From assembly GCA_018673255.1 (NCBI GenBank), contig JABHDC010000060.1, forward strand, positions 1 through 44,990: 44,990 bases of DNA, given 5' to 3'. The notes below the pieces were generated by a model. That model worked only from the letters and a program-made list of their open reading frames with translations. It was not told the DNA's origin and made no database searches. Of the stretch, positions 25,799-33,533 are shown piece by piece; the first letter of the stretch is position 1, and the number at the start of each line of letters is the position of its first letter. Position numbers and translations under genes: made by a program. Source of the DNA: Gemmatimonadota bacterium. GTDB lineage: Bacteria; Latescibacterota; UBA2968; UBA8231.

Positions 25799-27205
25799 TC
25801 AGATTTTCTCGGTCAACAGCCCTTCTGCAACGTGCTCAAGACCAACGCCTCGGGAGGCCTTGATCAGGACCGTATCACCGTCGTGCACACGATCCCGGGC
25901 CTGGTCAACAAGATCAGCCTGGCTCGAGAAATGCAATGCATCCGTAGGCGCCAACCCGGCACTGCGTGCTGCCGCGATCAGCTCTTCGCTTTCGGGGCCG
26001 ATAGCCAGCAATGCATCGACGCGACCGGCCAGATATCGGCCAGCCTCAGCGTGCAACTCGCCTGATCTGGCGCCCAACTCCAGCATATCGCCAACGATAG
26101 CAATCCGCCGCCCCTCCACATCGACATCGACGAGGAGATCTACGGCGGCCCGAAGTGACTCGGGGTTGGCATTGTAACAGTCATTGATAACACGGATCCC
26201 ACGATTCCGCAAGAATTCCGACCGCATCTCGACGGGAGCGAAATCTGCCAGGGCGGCAGCGCATTCGACGAGCGGAATTGAGCACTCAACACCGACGGCA
26301 ATCGCCGCCAGTGCGTTGTAGACGTTATGGCGTCCGGGAACCTTCAGATGGAATGAGGTATGCTGTAGAGAGAAATGACCGCAACCCTCCTGGTCGAGAA
26401 CGAGTCCCTCCCCACTAAAATGGCCTTCACGTTTCAGACCGAAGCCAAGGAGTCTCCCCTTTGTCCTCTTAGCCTCCCTGGCAATGACACAGTCGTCTAC
26501 GTTGACGAAGGCCACACAAGACTCGTCCCGGATATAATCCAGGAGCTCCCCTTTGGCCTTGGCCACTCTCTCTACAGACTTAAATACCTCCAGATGTGCA
26601 GTGCCGATGTTCAGCAGCACACCGATCGTCGGCTGCACAACATCGGCGAGATAGGCGATATCGCCAACGTGTCGTGCAGCAAGTTCAAAAACGGCGGCCT
26701 CATGCACCTCGGTGAGTCCGAGAACAGATCGCGGCACGCCTACTTCGTTGTTCTCATTCGCCGGTGTCTTGTGCACACGAAAGCGACGCGCAAGCACAGC
26801 GGCAATCATTTCTTTGGCCGTCGTCTTCCCGGCAGAGCCGGTAATGCCAACGACGGGGCCGGTGAAATCTCGCCGGTGGTGGCGGGCCATCCGACCCAGC
26901 GCCAGAAGCGGGTCGTCCACAGCCAACAACGGCGCCGATCTCAAACCACCGGCCGTAAGATCGTTCAGACGGTCGTGCCGCACCAGTGCTGCCACGGCGC
27001 CACGCTGCAATGCATCTTTGACAAACCGATGACCGTCGAATCTCTCGCCATCAATGGCCACAAAGATCTCGCCATCAGCGACGGTTCGACTATCCGTCGA
27101 CACGCCGGTCAAGACGTGGGCCGCATCGACTGACCCCCGCCTCAGGGCGCGACACACGACAGCTGCCTCGCCTACCGTCAACTTGCCCTGCCGCAGCTCA
27201 CTCAT
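25799..27205 (-). CDS. murF: UDP-N-acetylmuramoyl-tripeptide--D-alanyl-D-alanine ligase
   Basis: The protein has 468 residues from the ATG at 27205, which overlaps the murE stop (ATGA); a TTG two codons upstream is less likely. It has the N-terminal UDP-substrate domain with 'STDSRTVADGEIFVAIDG', the P-loop 'GITGSAGKTTAKEM' (~120-133), 'NNEVGVPRSVL', 'NIGTAHLEVF' and 'INDCYNANPESLRAA'. It attaches D-Ala-D-Ala to the UDP-MurNAc-tripeptide. One variation is 'FELAARHVGDI' where 'ELGA' is usual. It is followed by an unusual 182-base gap before ftsW. Confidence 0.96.
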   Translation of the reverse strand: MSELRQGKLTVGEAAVVCRALRRGSVDAAHVLTGVSTDSRTVADGEIFVAIDGERFDGHRFVKDALQRGAVAALVRHDRLNDLTAGGLRSAPLLAVDDPLLALGRMARHHRRDFTGPVVGITGSAGKTTAKEMIAAVLARRFRVHKTPANENNEVGVPRSVLGLTEVHEAAVFELAARHVGDIAYLADVVQPTIGVLLNIGTAHLEVFKSVERVAKAKGELLDYIRDESCVAFVNVDDCVIAREAKRTKGRLLGFGLKREGHFSGEGLVLDQEGCGHFSLQHTSFHLKVPGRHNVYNALAAIAVGVECSIPLVECAAALADFAPVEMRSEFLRNRGIRVINDCYNANPESLRAAVDLLVDVDVEGRRIAIVGDMLELGARSGELHAEAGRYLAGRVDALLAIGPESEELIAAARSAGLAPTDALHFSSQADLVDQARDRVHDGDTVLIKASRGVGLEHVAEGLLTEKI

Positions 27206-28662
27206 CTGCAAGCCTGCCGCAGTGCCACTCGTGCCACTTCACGATCATCGAAATCGATCGCGCCGTGGGCCAGGAGTTGATACGGTTCGTCGCCCTTGCC
27301 TGCAATGACGACGAGGTCACCTGGACTCGCCTCACTCAACGCCGCCTCGATCGTTGCCTGGCGGTCAACATCAGTACGGATACCGGCAGTATCAGTCATT
27401 CCCCGGGCGATCTCATCGAGAATCAGCTCGGGGGCCTCACTACGCGGATTGTCTGACGTGAGAAAGACGAGATCGGCCAGATCCTCAGCGATCTTCCCCA
27501 TGAGCGGACGCTTGCCAGCGTCGCGATCGCCGCCACAGCCAAAAACGCATATCAATCGCCCCTGCGTCAACTCCCGTGCCGCCTCCAATACGGTCTGCAG
27601 ACCGGCCGGGGTGTGAGCGTAGTCAACAATGACGCCAAATGGCTGTCCTTCATCGACCCGCTCGAAACGTCCCGGTACACGCGCCGCCTGTGCGATCCCC
27701 TCGCGCAGTACGTCTACGTCAACACCGAGGGCAATTCCTCCTGCCAAGGCGGCCACGATGTTAGCCCAATTGAAACGCCCCGTCAATGGCGAAACCACCT
27801 CGAATTCACCTGCAGGCGATGTCATGACCATTCGGGTCTGCGACATGGATGCATCCACGCACACAGGGCGGACGTGAGCAAACTCACTGGTGAGAGAAAA
27901 TGTCAGAACCTGTGCCGCCGTACAGTCCGCCATCGCCTCCCACGCGGCATCATCCCGATTCAGCACGGCTGTCGCCCTGGGGGCCAGTCCCTCGAAGAGC
28001 GTCGCCTTGGCAGCAAGATACTGAGCGAGGGAGCCGTGGAAATCGAGATGGTCGCGCGTCAGATTGGTGAAGATGGCGACATCAAATTCGATGCCGTCCG
28101 TTCGATGCAGACTCAGCGCATGCGACGAGACCTCCATCGCCATCGACTGACACCCGATCGACCTGGCCTGCTGCAACAGCGCATGCAGAGCTGGTGCTTC
28201 GGGAGTGGTATTGGGCACGACCTGCATTTCCAGAGATCCAGCCTGGAAACCCAGCGTTCCCAGATAGGCACTGTCGCCGGACGCCTGCTGAAGGATGTTG
28301 TGTAGAAGCCATGCCGTCGTCGTCTTGCCATTGGTGCCAGTCACACCGACACACCGCAGGTGCCGGGCCGGCTCACCCTGCAGTCGACTGGCCAGGTGCG
28401 GCAGGAGTCGTCGCGCATCCTCAACAAGGATCCGAGTCGCGGGGCCACAGTCCAGCGCGTCCTCCACGACGACCGCTGCGGCGCCGCGCTGGATGGCATC
28501 AGCCACGAAGTCGTGACGATCAGCCTCCTGCCCGCCACGAATCGCCGCAAACAATGTCGATGGCCCGGCCTCGCGTGAATCGCATACGATGCGATCGATG
28601 TCACGATCCAGGCGGCCTTCCAGTTCAACCTGGTGGCCTGCGAGCAACTCTTCTAAGTGCAT
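27202..28662 (-). CDS. murE: UDP-MurNAc-L-Ala-D-Glu--meso-diaminopimelate ligase
   Basis: The protein has 486 residues. It has the N-terminal domain 'VCDSREAGPSTLFAAIRG', the P-loop 'GTNGKTTT' (109-116), 'NTTPEAPALH', 'LTRDHLDFHG' and 'DYAHTPAGL'. The amino-acid selectivity motif is 'DNPR' (404-407), which by family knowledge selects meso-diaminopimelate rather than lysine. The neighbouring 'GKGHE' motif reads 'GKGDE' (455-459), a substitution next to the side-chain pocket. Its ATG overlaps the ftsI stop by one base (TGATG), and its own stop overlaps murF. It adds the third residue of the stem peptide. Confidence 0.96.
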   Translation of the reverse strand: MHLEELLAGHQVELEGRLDRDIDRIVCDSREAGPSTLFAAIRGGQEADRHDFVADAIQRGAAAVVVEDALDCGPATRILVEDARRLLPHLASRLQGEPARHLRCVGVTGTNGKTTTAWLLHNILQQASGDSAYLGTLGFQAGSLEMQVVPNTTPEAPALHALLQQARSIGCQSMAMEVSSHALSLHRTDGIEFDVAIFTNLTRDHLDFHGSLAQYLAAKATLFEGLAPRATAVLNRDDAAWEAMADCTAAQVLTFSLTSEFAHVRPVCVDASMSQTRMVMTSPAGEFEVVSPLTGRFNWANIVAALAGGIALGVDVDVLREGIAQAARVPGRFERVDEGQPFGVIVDYAHTPAGLQTVLEAARELTQGRLICVFGCGGDRDAGKRPLMGKIAEDLADLVFLTSDNPRSEAPELILDEIARGMTDTAGIRTDVDRQATIEAALSEASPGDLVVIAGKGDEPYQLLAHGAIDFDDREVARVALRQACR

Positions 28663-30668
28663 CAGTGACCGAGAGCAGCCAGATGGCGTTCGCGCGACAA
28701 TTTCTGCAACAGAACCGATTGCCGCCGGGGTGCGGTCATCGACGCAGGAGAAGCGATGTCTTCCGCTTCACCGAGCCAGCAAACGACAACTCCAGTCTGC
28801 GCTTGCGTCCGTGGCGACGGTTCCTGCGAGACGACGAGCGAACCAGCCCCTTCGAATCGAACCGCCAACCCGCGGCGAGTGGCCTGCTGGCGTGCGTGGC
28901 TGGCAACCAGACCACGCAGATCCGGAATCGGCAAGCCCATGCCGTCCGCCACCGACGCGTCGATGGCAACGCCAGCCCCATCCAGCGAACCATCCAGTTT
29001 CAGGACGCGTTCCATCGTTCGACGGAAGGCCGGTGCGGCCACCAGACCGCCATAGTGACCATTGCGTGGATTCTCAATGACGATAAAGCACAGGTAGCGT
29101 GGTGACTCGGCGGGGATGAAACCGACGAAAGAGGCGACGTATTCGTCCTCTGCGTAGCCAGCCCCATCCGACAGCGCCCGCTGCGCCGTTCCCGTCTTCC
29201 CTGCCACCGTAACGCCGGCAATTGCCGCTTCCTTGCCCGTACCATCGGTGACAGCACCGGCGAGCATCCGACGCAGGCGTGAGGCGGTATGAGCCGACAC
29301 GACTCGTCGCACCTTCTGCACGGGCGTGACATGCCGGTCACCGTCGACAATCACCTCATCGACTACCCGCGGCGTCATCAGGACGCCGCCATTGGCGATT
29401 GCACCAAATGCCTGAACCAGCTGCAGAGCAGTCACACTGACTTCCTGGCCAATGGCGATCGTCTCCAGCGAGCGGTCAGACCACTCCGCCGCATGGCGCA
29501 ACAATCCTGAGCTCTCGGCCGGCAGGCCAATGCCGGTGCGGGTGCCAAATCCGAACCGACGCAGGTAGTCGTAGAAGTCGATGCGAGGCAATTCACCGGC
29601 CAGTTTGATCATGCCAATGTTGCTCGAACGCTGCAATACCTGCGATGTCGTCAGCCACCCATGGGGTGACGAATCGCGGATCGTGTCACCTGTGGCCAGC
29701 ACGTAGGCCCCATTTTCACAGAAGACCTGCGCGCCTGAGCGCGTGCGCCCCTCCTCCAGCACGGCAGCCAGTGTGATCGGCTTGAATGTCGAGCCGGGCT
29801 CGAAAGGATCGGTGATCATGCGATTGCGGCGGTGGGCCGCCGGTGACGCCCCAGGGTCATTCGCGTCAAACACCGGTACGCTGGCCAGAGCGAGCAGATC
29901 GCCGGTCTGTGGATCGGCGATGATTCCCATCGCACTCTCAGCTGCAGTCTCGGCGACTGCGCGCACGAGTTCCTCTTCGAGGATGCCCTGCATGACGGCA
30001 TCGATCGTCAGCTGAACACTGGCACCATTGCGAGCCGGCTGATGCGCGTGGCGACGATCGGCCAGCGCCCGACCCCGGCTGTCCACATAGGACAGGGCCA
30101 CTCCCGTCGATTCGGCCAGACGGTAGTCGAGGGCCAGTTCGAGCCCTTCGCGACCATCGTTGTCGATCCCCGTAAAGCCAAGCAGTTGGGCGCCGAGATG
30201 GTCATAGGGATAGAACCGGCGGACCTCTTCCTGCTCGAACACCCCTGCGAAGTCGTGATTCCGAATCGCCGCCAGCTGTGCGTCATCTGCCTGGCGAAGC
30301 AGATATGCGAATGGCCGACGCTTGTCCATGAGTTCCAGGACATTCTCGACAGGTACACCACGAAAATGGGCGAAGTGCGCGGCGACCCCGTCAGGATCTT
30401 TGATCAGCTCAGGGCGACAGTAGAATGAGACGGATCGCACATCCATGGCCAGTTCGCGCCCATGGCGATCCAGTATCGGGCCACGACGTGCGCTCAACTG
30501 AATCTGGCGCTGATGCTGCATCCGAGCCTGTTGTGTGAATTCCTCGTGGCGCAGCCCCTGCACGTCGATGAGGCGGCCAATGACGACCAGCCAGAGGCAC
30601 CCGAACAGTGCCAGGACCAGGCGGAATCGGTTGTGCCCGGGATGAACCTGTTGCCTGCGGCCCGTCAT
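28662..30668 (-). CDS. ftsI: Septal peptidoglycan transpeptidase FtsI (PBP3) with PASTA domain
   Basis: The protein has 668 residues. It has an N-terminal helix (~14-32), a class B dimerisation domain ('RRGPILDRHGRELA' at 61-74) and a transpeptidase domain with Ser293 in 'STFK', 'SSN' (348-350) and 'KTG' (491-493). After ~575 comes one PASTA domain beginning 'LPIPDLRGL' (579-587) and ending near 632. A PASTA tail is usual in Gram-positive and Spo-type PBPs and also occurs in several deep diderm lineages. The protein crosslinks septal peptidoglycan with FtsW. Its start overlaps the ftsL stop by four bases. Confidence 0.96.
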   Translation of the reverse strand: MTGRRQQVHPGHNRFRLVLALFGCLWLVVIGRLIDVQGLRHEEFTQQARMQHQRQIQLSARRGPILDRHGRELAMDVRSVSFYCRPELIKDPDGVAAHFAHFRGVPVENVLELMDKRRPFAYLLRQADDAQLAAIRNHDFAGVFEQEEVRRFYPYDHLGAQLLGFTGIDNDGREGLELALDYRLAESTGVALSYVDSRGRALADRRHAHQPARNGASVQLTIDAVMQGILEEELVRAVAETAAESAMGIIADPQTGDLLALASVPVFDANDPGASPAAHRRNRMITDPFEPGSTFKPITLAAVLEEGRTRSGAQVFCENGAYVLATGDTIRDSSPHGWLTTSQVLQRSSNIGMIKLAGELPRIDFYDYLRRFGFGTRTGIGLPAESSGLLRHAAEWSDRSLETIAIGQEVSVTALQLVQAFGAIANGGVLMTPRVVDEVIVDGDRHVTPVQKVRRVVSAHTASRLRRMLAGAVTDGTGKEAAIAGVTVAGKTGTAQRALSDGAGYAEDEYVASFVGFIPAESPRYLCFIVIENPRNGHYGGLVAAPAFRRTMERVLKLDGSLDGAGVAIDASVADGMGLPIPDLRGLVASHARQQATRRGLAVRFEGAGSLVVSQEPSPRTQAQTGVVVCWLGEAEDIASPASMTAPRRQSVLLQKLSRERHLAALGH

Positions 30669-30937
30669 TCGACGACCACACGCGACGGTGAGTCAGGCGC
30701 CACCATATGCAGATCCCTCAGGGCACGCTGGCGCAGAACGCCGGGTAACTTGGTGCGCTCGACTGCGGCGAAGAGTTTTGAGCGCTCTTCATCCAAAATG
30801 GCCAGACGCTCGTGTGCGATGTCGATGCGCTGCGCCACACCACTGGATTCGACCTTGCTCCACACGTAGATCGTCGTCATACCGACCACTGAGGCGACGG
30901 CAACAACGCGACTGATATATCCGAGGCGTCCATCCAT
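30665..30937 (-). CDS. ftsL: Cell division protein FtsL-like
   Basis: The protein has 90 residues. It has a short cytoplasmic N-terminus, one membrane helix (~9-26) and a leucine/heptad-rich segment (~33-65) predicted to form a coiled coil, the FtsL plan. FtsL sequences diverge widely, so the call depends on topology and on position between rsmH and ftsI. The start overlaps the rsmH stop by one base and the stop overlaps the ftsI start by four. It would form the FtsQLB complex that activates FtsWI. Confidence 0.85.
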   Translation of the reverse strand: MDGRLGYISRVVAVASVVGMTTIYVWSKVESSGVAQRIDIAHERLAILDEERSKLFAAVERTKLPGVLRQRALRDLHMVAPDSPSRVVVE

Positions 30938-31884
30938 CAGAGGGCCAGCTTCTCATAGATTCGCAATTTGGCGCTGCGGGAACGGGGATTGTCAGCGATT
31001 TCCTCAGGTCCCGCCGTTTGCATCCGACCACAGGCGGCAAAGGTCGGCACCTGCCCACACGCACACGCTGGCAGACGGGGCGGACAGACACAGCCCTTCA
31101 CTCGCGGTGCCATTCGGGTTTTCACGATGCGATCTTCCAGTGAGTGATAGGCGATGACAGCCAGCCGGCCTCCGGGCAACAGCAGATCTGCACAGGTGTC
31201 GATGAATTCGCCAAGCTCACCCAGTTCGTCATTGACCGCGATACGTATGGCCTGAAATACTCGTGCGAGTGTCTTGTTTGGCATCTGAGGTGACGTCGAA
31301 ACAACCGCATTGCGCAGGTCTGCCGTCGACGTCAGTTCTCCTTCATCCCGACGGCGACAGATGGCGGCGGCAATCGACTTTGCGCGACGCTCCTCACCGT
31401 AGTCACGGATCAGTTTCACCAGGTCGGCCTGCCCGATCTCGTGCAGAAGGTCGATGGCAGGCACCCCAGCGCTGCCATCCATCCGCATATCGAGCGGGCC
31501 GTCCTGGTGGTAACTAAAGCCACGGGATGCCTCGTCGATCTGGTGAGATGAAACCCCCAGATCGGCGAGAATCCCGATGACGCCGGCCGCCTCGAGCCGG
31601 CGCAGTTGTGGGGCCACCGACTGAGCGAGGGAGGAAAACGCGCACTGGAGAAAGCTCACCCGCCCGCTGTGCGGGCGCAGTCGGCGGCCCGCCTCGTTCA
31701 GTGCCGCCGGGTCGCGATCGCAAGCGATCAGGTGACCTGTCTCTCCTAATACGCGAAGGACGGCTTCGCCGTGTCCTCCACCACCAATGGTGGCGTCCAC
31801 ATACACCCCTTCAAGGTCTGTCATCAGCCCGGATGTGACGGCTTCCACCATAACCGGTACGTGGTAGACCACATCGTCATCCAT
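30937..31884 (-). CDS. rsmH: 16S rRNA (cytosine(1402)-N4)-methyltransferase
   Basis: The protein has about 315 residues from the ATG at 31884, which has GGAG 12 bases upstream; a GTG at 31902 is an alternative six codons longer. It has 'HVPVMVEAV' at the N-terminus, the SAM-binding 'DATIGGGGHGEAVL', 'ACDRDPAAL', 'ADLGVSSHQID' and 'GPLDMRMD'. The late 'AYHSLEDRIVK' and 'NPRSRSAKLRIYEK' blocks are also typical of RsmH (MraW). It methylates N4 of C1402 in 16S rRNA. It follows mraZ by about 20 bases and is coupled to ftsL. Confidence 0.97.
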   Translation of the reverse strand: MDDDVVYHVPVMVEAVTSGLMTDLEGVYVDATIGGGGHGEAVLRVLGETGHLIACDRDPAALNEAGRRLRPHSGRVSFLQCAFSSLAQSVAPQLRRLEAAGVIGILADLGVSSHQIDEASRGFSYHQDGPLDMRMDGSAGVPAIDLLHEIGQADLVKLIRDYGEERRAKSIAAAICRRRDEGELTSTADLRNAVVSTSPQMPNKTLARVFQAIRIAVNDELGELGEFIDTCADLLLPGGRLAVIAYHSLEDRIVKTRMAPRVKGCVCPPRLPACACGQVPTFAACGRMQTAGPEEIADNPRSRSAKLRIYEKLAL

Positions 31885-31904
31885 TGCCGTGGGACGCTCC
31901 ACTA

Positions 31905-32348
31905 TTACAGATCGAGTGTCTCAGCGACCTCTTCCAACGTCGCTTCGGCCTGGGTCAGATACTGCTTCCAGGCATCTGGTTGCCAGAACTCGAGTCGATC
32001 GAGGGCACCAATCACGATCATGCGCTCCGTGATCCCGGCGCGCTCCAAGAGCTTGCGGGGAATCGGTGCCCTGCCCTGCCGGTCCAGCTTGACCTCCGCC
32101 GCTTGCGACAGCACGCCACGGTAATACTGCCGGACCTTCTGTTCAGTCTGAGGCAGGCGCAGCATCTTGGCAGCAATCTGCGCCCACAGGTGTTTGGGAT
32201 GGGCCGTAAGACAGCCATCGAGGCCACGGACTATCACCAGGGCGTCATCAGCTTCCGGCTCGAGATTCCGGCGCAGCTCGGCTGGCAGGAAGATCCTCCC
32301 CTTCTCATCAACGGGGACCTCGAATTCACCAAGAAACTGTGTTGCCAT
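31905..32348 (-). CDS. mraZ: Transcriptional regulator MraZ
   Basis: The protein has 147 residues from the ATG at 32348, the start that fits family length; a GTG at 32363 is in frame. It has two SpoVT-AbrB-type half domains, each with the DxxGR motif: 'DEKGRIFLPAELR' (14-26) and 'DRQGRAPIPRKL' (89-100). MraZ forms rings and binds direct repeats upstream of its own gene, repressing the dcw operon in Escherichia coli. A matching four-unit, 10-bp-period array lies at 32373-32412, just downstream of a strong promoter, which supports autoregulation here. Confidence 0.97.
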   Translation of the reverse strand: MATQFLGEFEVPVDEKGRIFLPAELRRNLEPEADDALVIVRGLDGCLTAHPKHLWAQIAAKMLRLPQTEQKVRQYYRGVLSQAAEVKLDRQGRAPIPRKLLERAGITERMIVIGALDRLEFWQPDAWKQYLTQAEATLEEVAETLDL

Positions 32349-32372
32349 GGTCGGGTCGCTCACACCTCGATA

Positions 32373-32412
32373 TTACACTTCTACACCCCTCGACACCACT
32401 TTCCACCACGGT
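32373..32412 (-). promoter_or_regulatory. Putative MraZ operator: four 10-bp direct repeats
   Basis: Read on the minus strand, consecutive 10-mers are ACCGTGGTGG, AAAGTGGTGT, CGAGGGGTGT and AGAAGTGTAA, aligned around a GTGGTG core. The array begins two bases after the -10 hexamer, so it covers the likely transcription start and leader of mraZ. Known MraZ sites are short G-rich or AAAGTG-like direct repeats with about one helical turn spacing, so MraZ binding here is a well-supported inference but untested. Confidence 0.7.
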
Positions 32413-32414
32413 TT

Positions 32415-32444
32415 AGTATAACCGCACCCCACGGGAGGTGTCAA
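32415..32444 (-). promoter_or_regulatory. Sigma70-like promoter of the dcw operon
   Basis: On the minus strand TTGACA (32439-32444) is separated by 18 bases from TATACT (32415-32420). The -35 is a perfect consensus and the -10 is one mismatch from TATAAT. An AT-rich stretch lies 20-85 bases upstream. It is positioned 67 bases before the mraZ ATG and is the clearest promoter in the window. Confidence 0.8.
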
Positions 32445-32482
32445 GACAAAACAGCAGGGAATCTCCACAATTATTCGGTAAA

Positions 32483-32514
32483 TCTTAACCTGATGTATTT
32501 ACAATACTTTAAGA
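32483..32514. promoter_or_regulatory. AT-rich nested inverted repeat upstream of the dcw promoter
   Basis: GTATT-TAC-AATAC (32495-32507) is a perfect 5-bp dyad, flanked by TCTTAA (32483-32488) and TTAAGA (32509-32514). It sits about 50 bases upstream of the -35 in the most AT-rich part of the window. It could be a regulator site or an UP-like element; the sequence does not identify a factor. Confidence 0.4.
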
Positions 32515-32630
32515 CTCATTGTTAGATTCCTGCACACGGAACCCCATCCTCAAGACCACTCCTTCTCAAACAGACAGAACACCACACCTGACGGATGATC
32601 TCCGTCGTTCGAAGTGCGACGTACCAGAGG

Positions 32631-32660
32631 GAAAGTGAAAGAAAGTGGTGGAAAGGGGTG
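32631..32660 (+). promoter_or_regulatory. Second MraZ-like 10-bp repeat array, opposite orientation
   Basis: On the plus strand three consecutive 10-mers read GAAAGTGAAA, GAAAGTGGTG and GAAAGGGGTG, sharing a GAAAG(T/G)G core with exact 10-bp period. The units resemble those in the array over the mraZ promoter but face the other way, with about 220 bases between the arrays. No plus-strand gene starts just downstream, so a role as a remote MraZ operator is possible. Confidence 0.6.
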
Positions 32661-32667
32661 TATCTGA

Positions 32668-32686
32668 ATCGATCCGCCGGATCGAT
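32668..32686. terminator. Hairpin downstream of trmB
   Basis: ATCGATCC-GCC-GGATCGAT is a perfect 8-bp stem with a 3-base loop, 64 bases after the trmB stop on the minus strand. It may end the merR-iscA-iscS-moeB-trmB transcript before the dcw promoter. No T-run follows it. Confidence 0.45.
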
Positions 32687-32750
32687 ATGTGTATTGAATC
32701 AGCCTGGGGCGACTAATTCGCGTCGATTCGCTTGGGATGACCGACCGGAA

Positions 32751-33494
32751 TCAGACCTTCTCCAGCACGCGACGATGGATGGGCCGACCGTCCGTCACGT
32801 ATTTGATTTCGAAATTCGTGGGGGCCCCGGTCCAGGCCGCCTCAACCGGGATCAGTCGGTCAGCAAAGGGGCCGAGGGCCTCCAGCATGGCCTCGAAATA
32901 GTCGGCATGATCAGTCTTCAGCCAGACTCGCCCACCGGGCACCAGCACCCTCAGGACCTGCTCGACGAACCCACCAACGACCAGACGACGCTTGTGGTGG
33001 CGTTTCTTCGGCCAGGGGTCGGGAAAATAGATATGAAAGGCGTGGATCGATGCGGTGGGAATGAAGAATTCGATGAATTCATGGGCATCACCGTGCACAA
33101 ATCGCAAGTTCTCAAGCCCTCGACGATCAGCACGGTCGTGGGCCAGCCTCAGGTATTTTGCCGCAACTTCGATCCCGATGTAGTTCACGTCCTGATGCGT
33201 CCAGGCAGAATCAAGCAGAAACCGTCCTTTGCCGATGCCCACCTCGATCTCGACCCGCTGGTCGTTCCCGAATACGGTGGCCAGATCCATGGTAGGATCG
33301 TCCAGACCGCCGTCGAGAGACAACATCAGCTTTCTGGCTGTCGTCTCGGCCATGACTTTCGCAACATCATCCACAACGACCTCGTCCATCCCGGTATCAG
33401 ACACACTGACTTCTAAAGGACTCCCGACATCTCCATACAAGCGGAACGGACGCTGGCCATCAATCGACCAGCGTCCGCCGCACTTCTCGTCCAC
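32751..33494 (-). CDS. trmB: tRNA (guanine(46)-N7)-methyltransferase
   Basis: The protein has 247 residues from a GTG at 33494. Family similarity starts around residue 45-50, so a later start (GTG at 33404 or ATG at 33389) is quite possible. It has 'VEIEVGIGKGRFLLD' (SAM-binding; family GxGxG), 'YIGIEVAAKYL', 'HGDAHEFI' and the TrmB hallmark 'IYFPDPWPKKRHHKRR'. Later 'FEIKYV' and a positively charged end complete the pattern. It forms m7G46 in tRNA variable loops. It is the last gene of the Fe-S/sulfur operon, 39 bases after the rhodanese-MoeB gene. Confidence 0.95.
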   Translation of the reverse strand: MDEKCGGRWSIDGQRPFRLYGDVGSPLEVSVSDTGMDEVVVDDVAKVMAETTARKLMLSLDGGLDDPTMDLATVFGNDQRVEIEVGIGKGRFLLDSAWTHQDVNYIGIEVAAKYLRLAHDRADRRGLENLRFVHGDAHEFIEFFIPTASIHAFHIYFPDPWPKKRHHKRRLVVGGFVEQVLRVLVPGGRVWLKTDHADYFEAMLEALGPFADRLIPVEAAWTGAPTNFEIKYVTDGRPIHRRVLEKV

Positions 33495-33533
33495 CGCCTG
33501 CCTTGTGGCAGCGATGGTGATGATCGATCGGCG

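Noticed and set aside
28800..28870. tRNA-like TTCGAATC box
   Set aside because: It lies inside ftsI coding sequence without a cloverleaf around it. No tRNA was recognised anywhere in the window.
32595..33416. 273-codon plus-strand open frame beginning next to the distal repeat array
   Set aside because: It runs antisense through trmB and shows no domain. Its presence downstream of the array was tempting as a regulated gene, but the trmB motifs are unambiguous.
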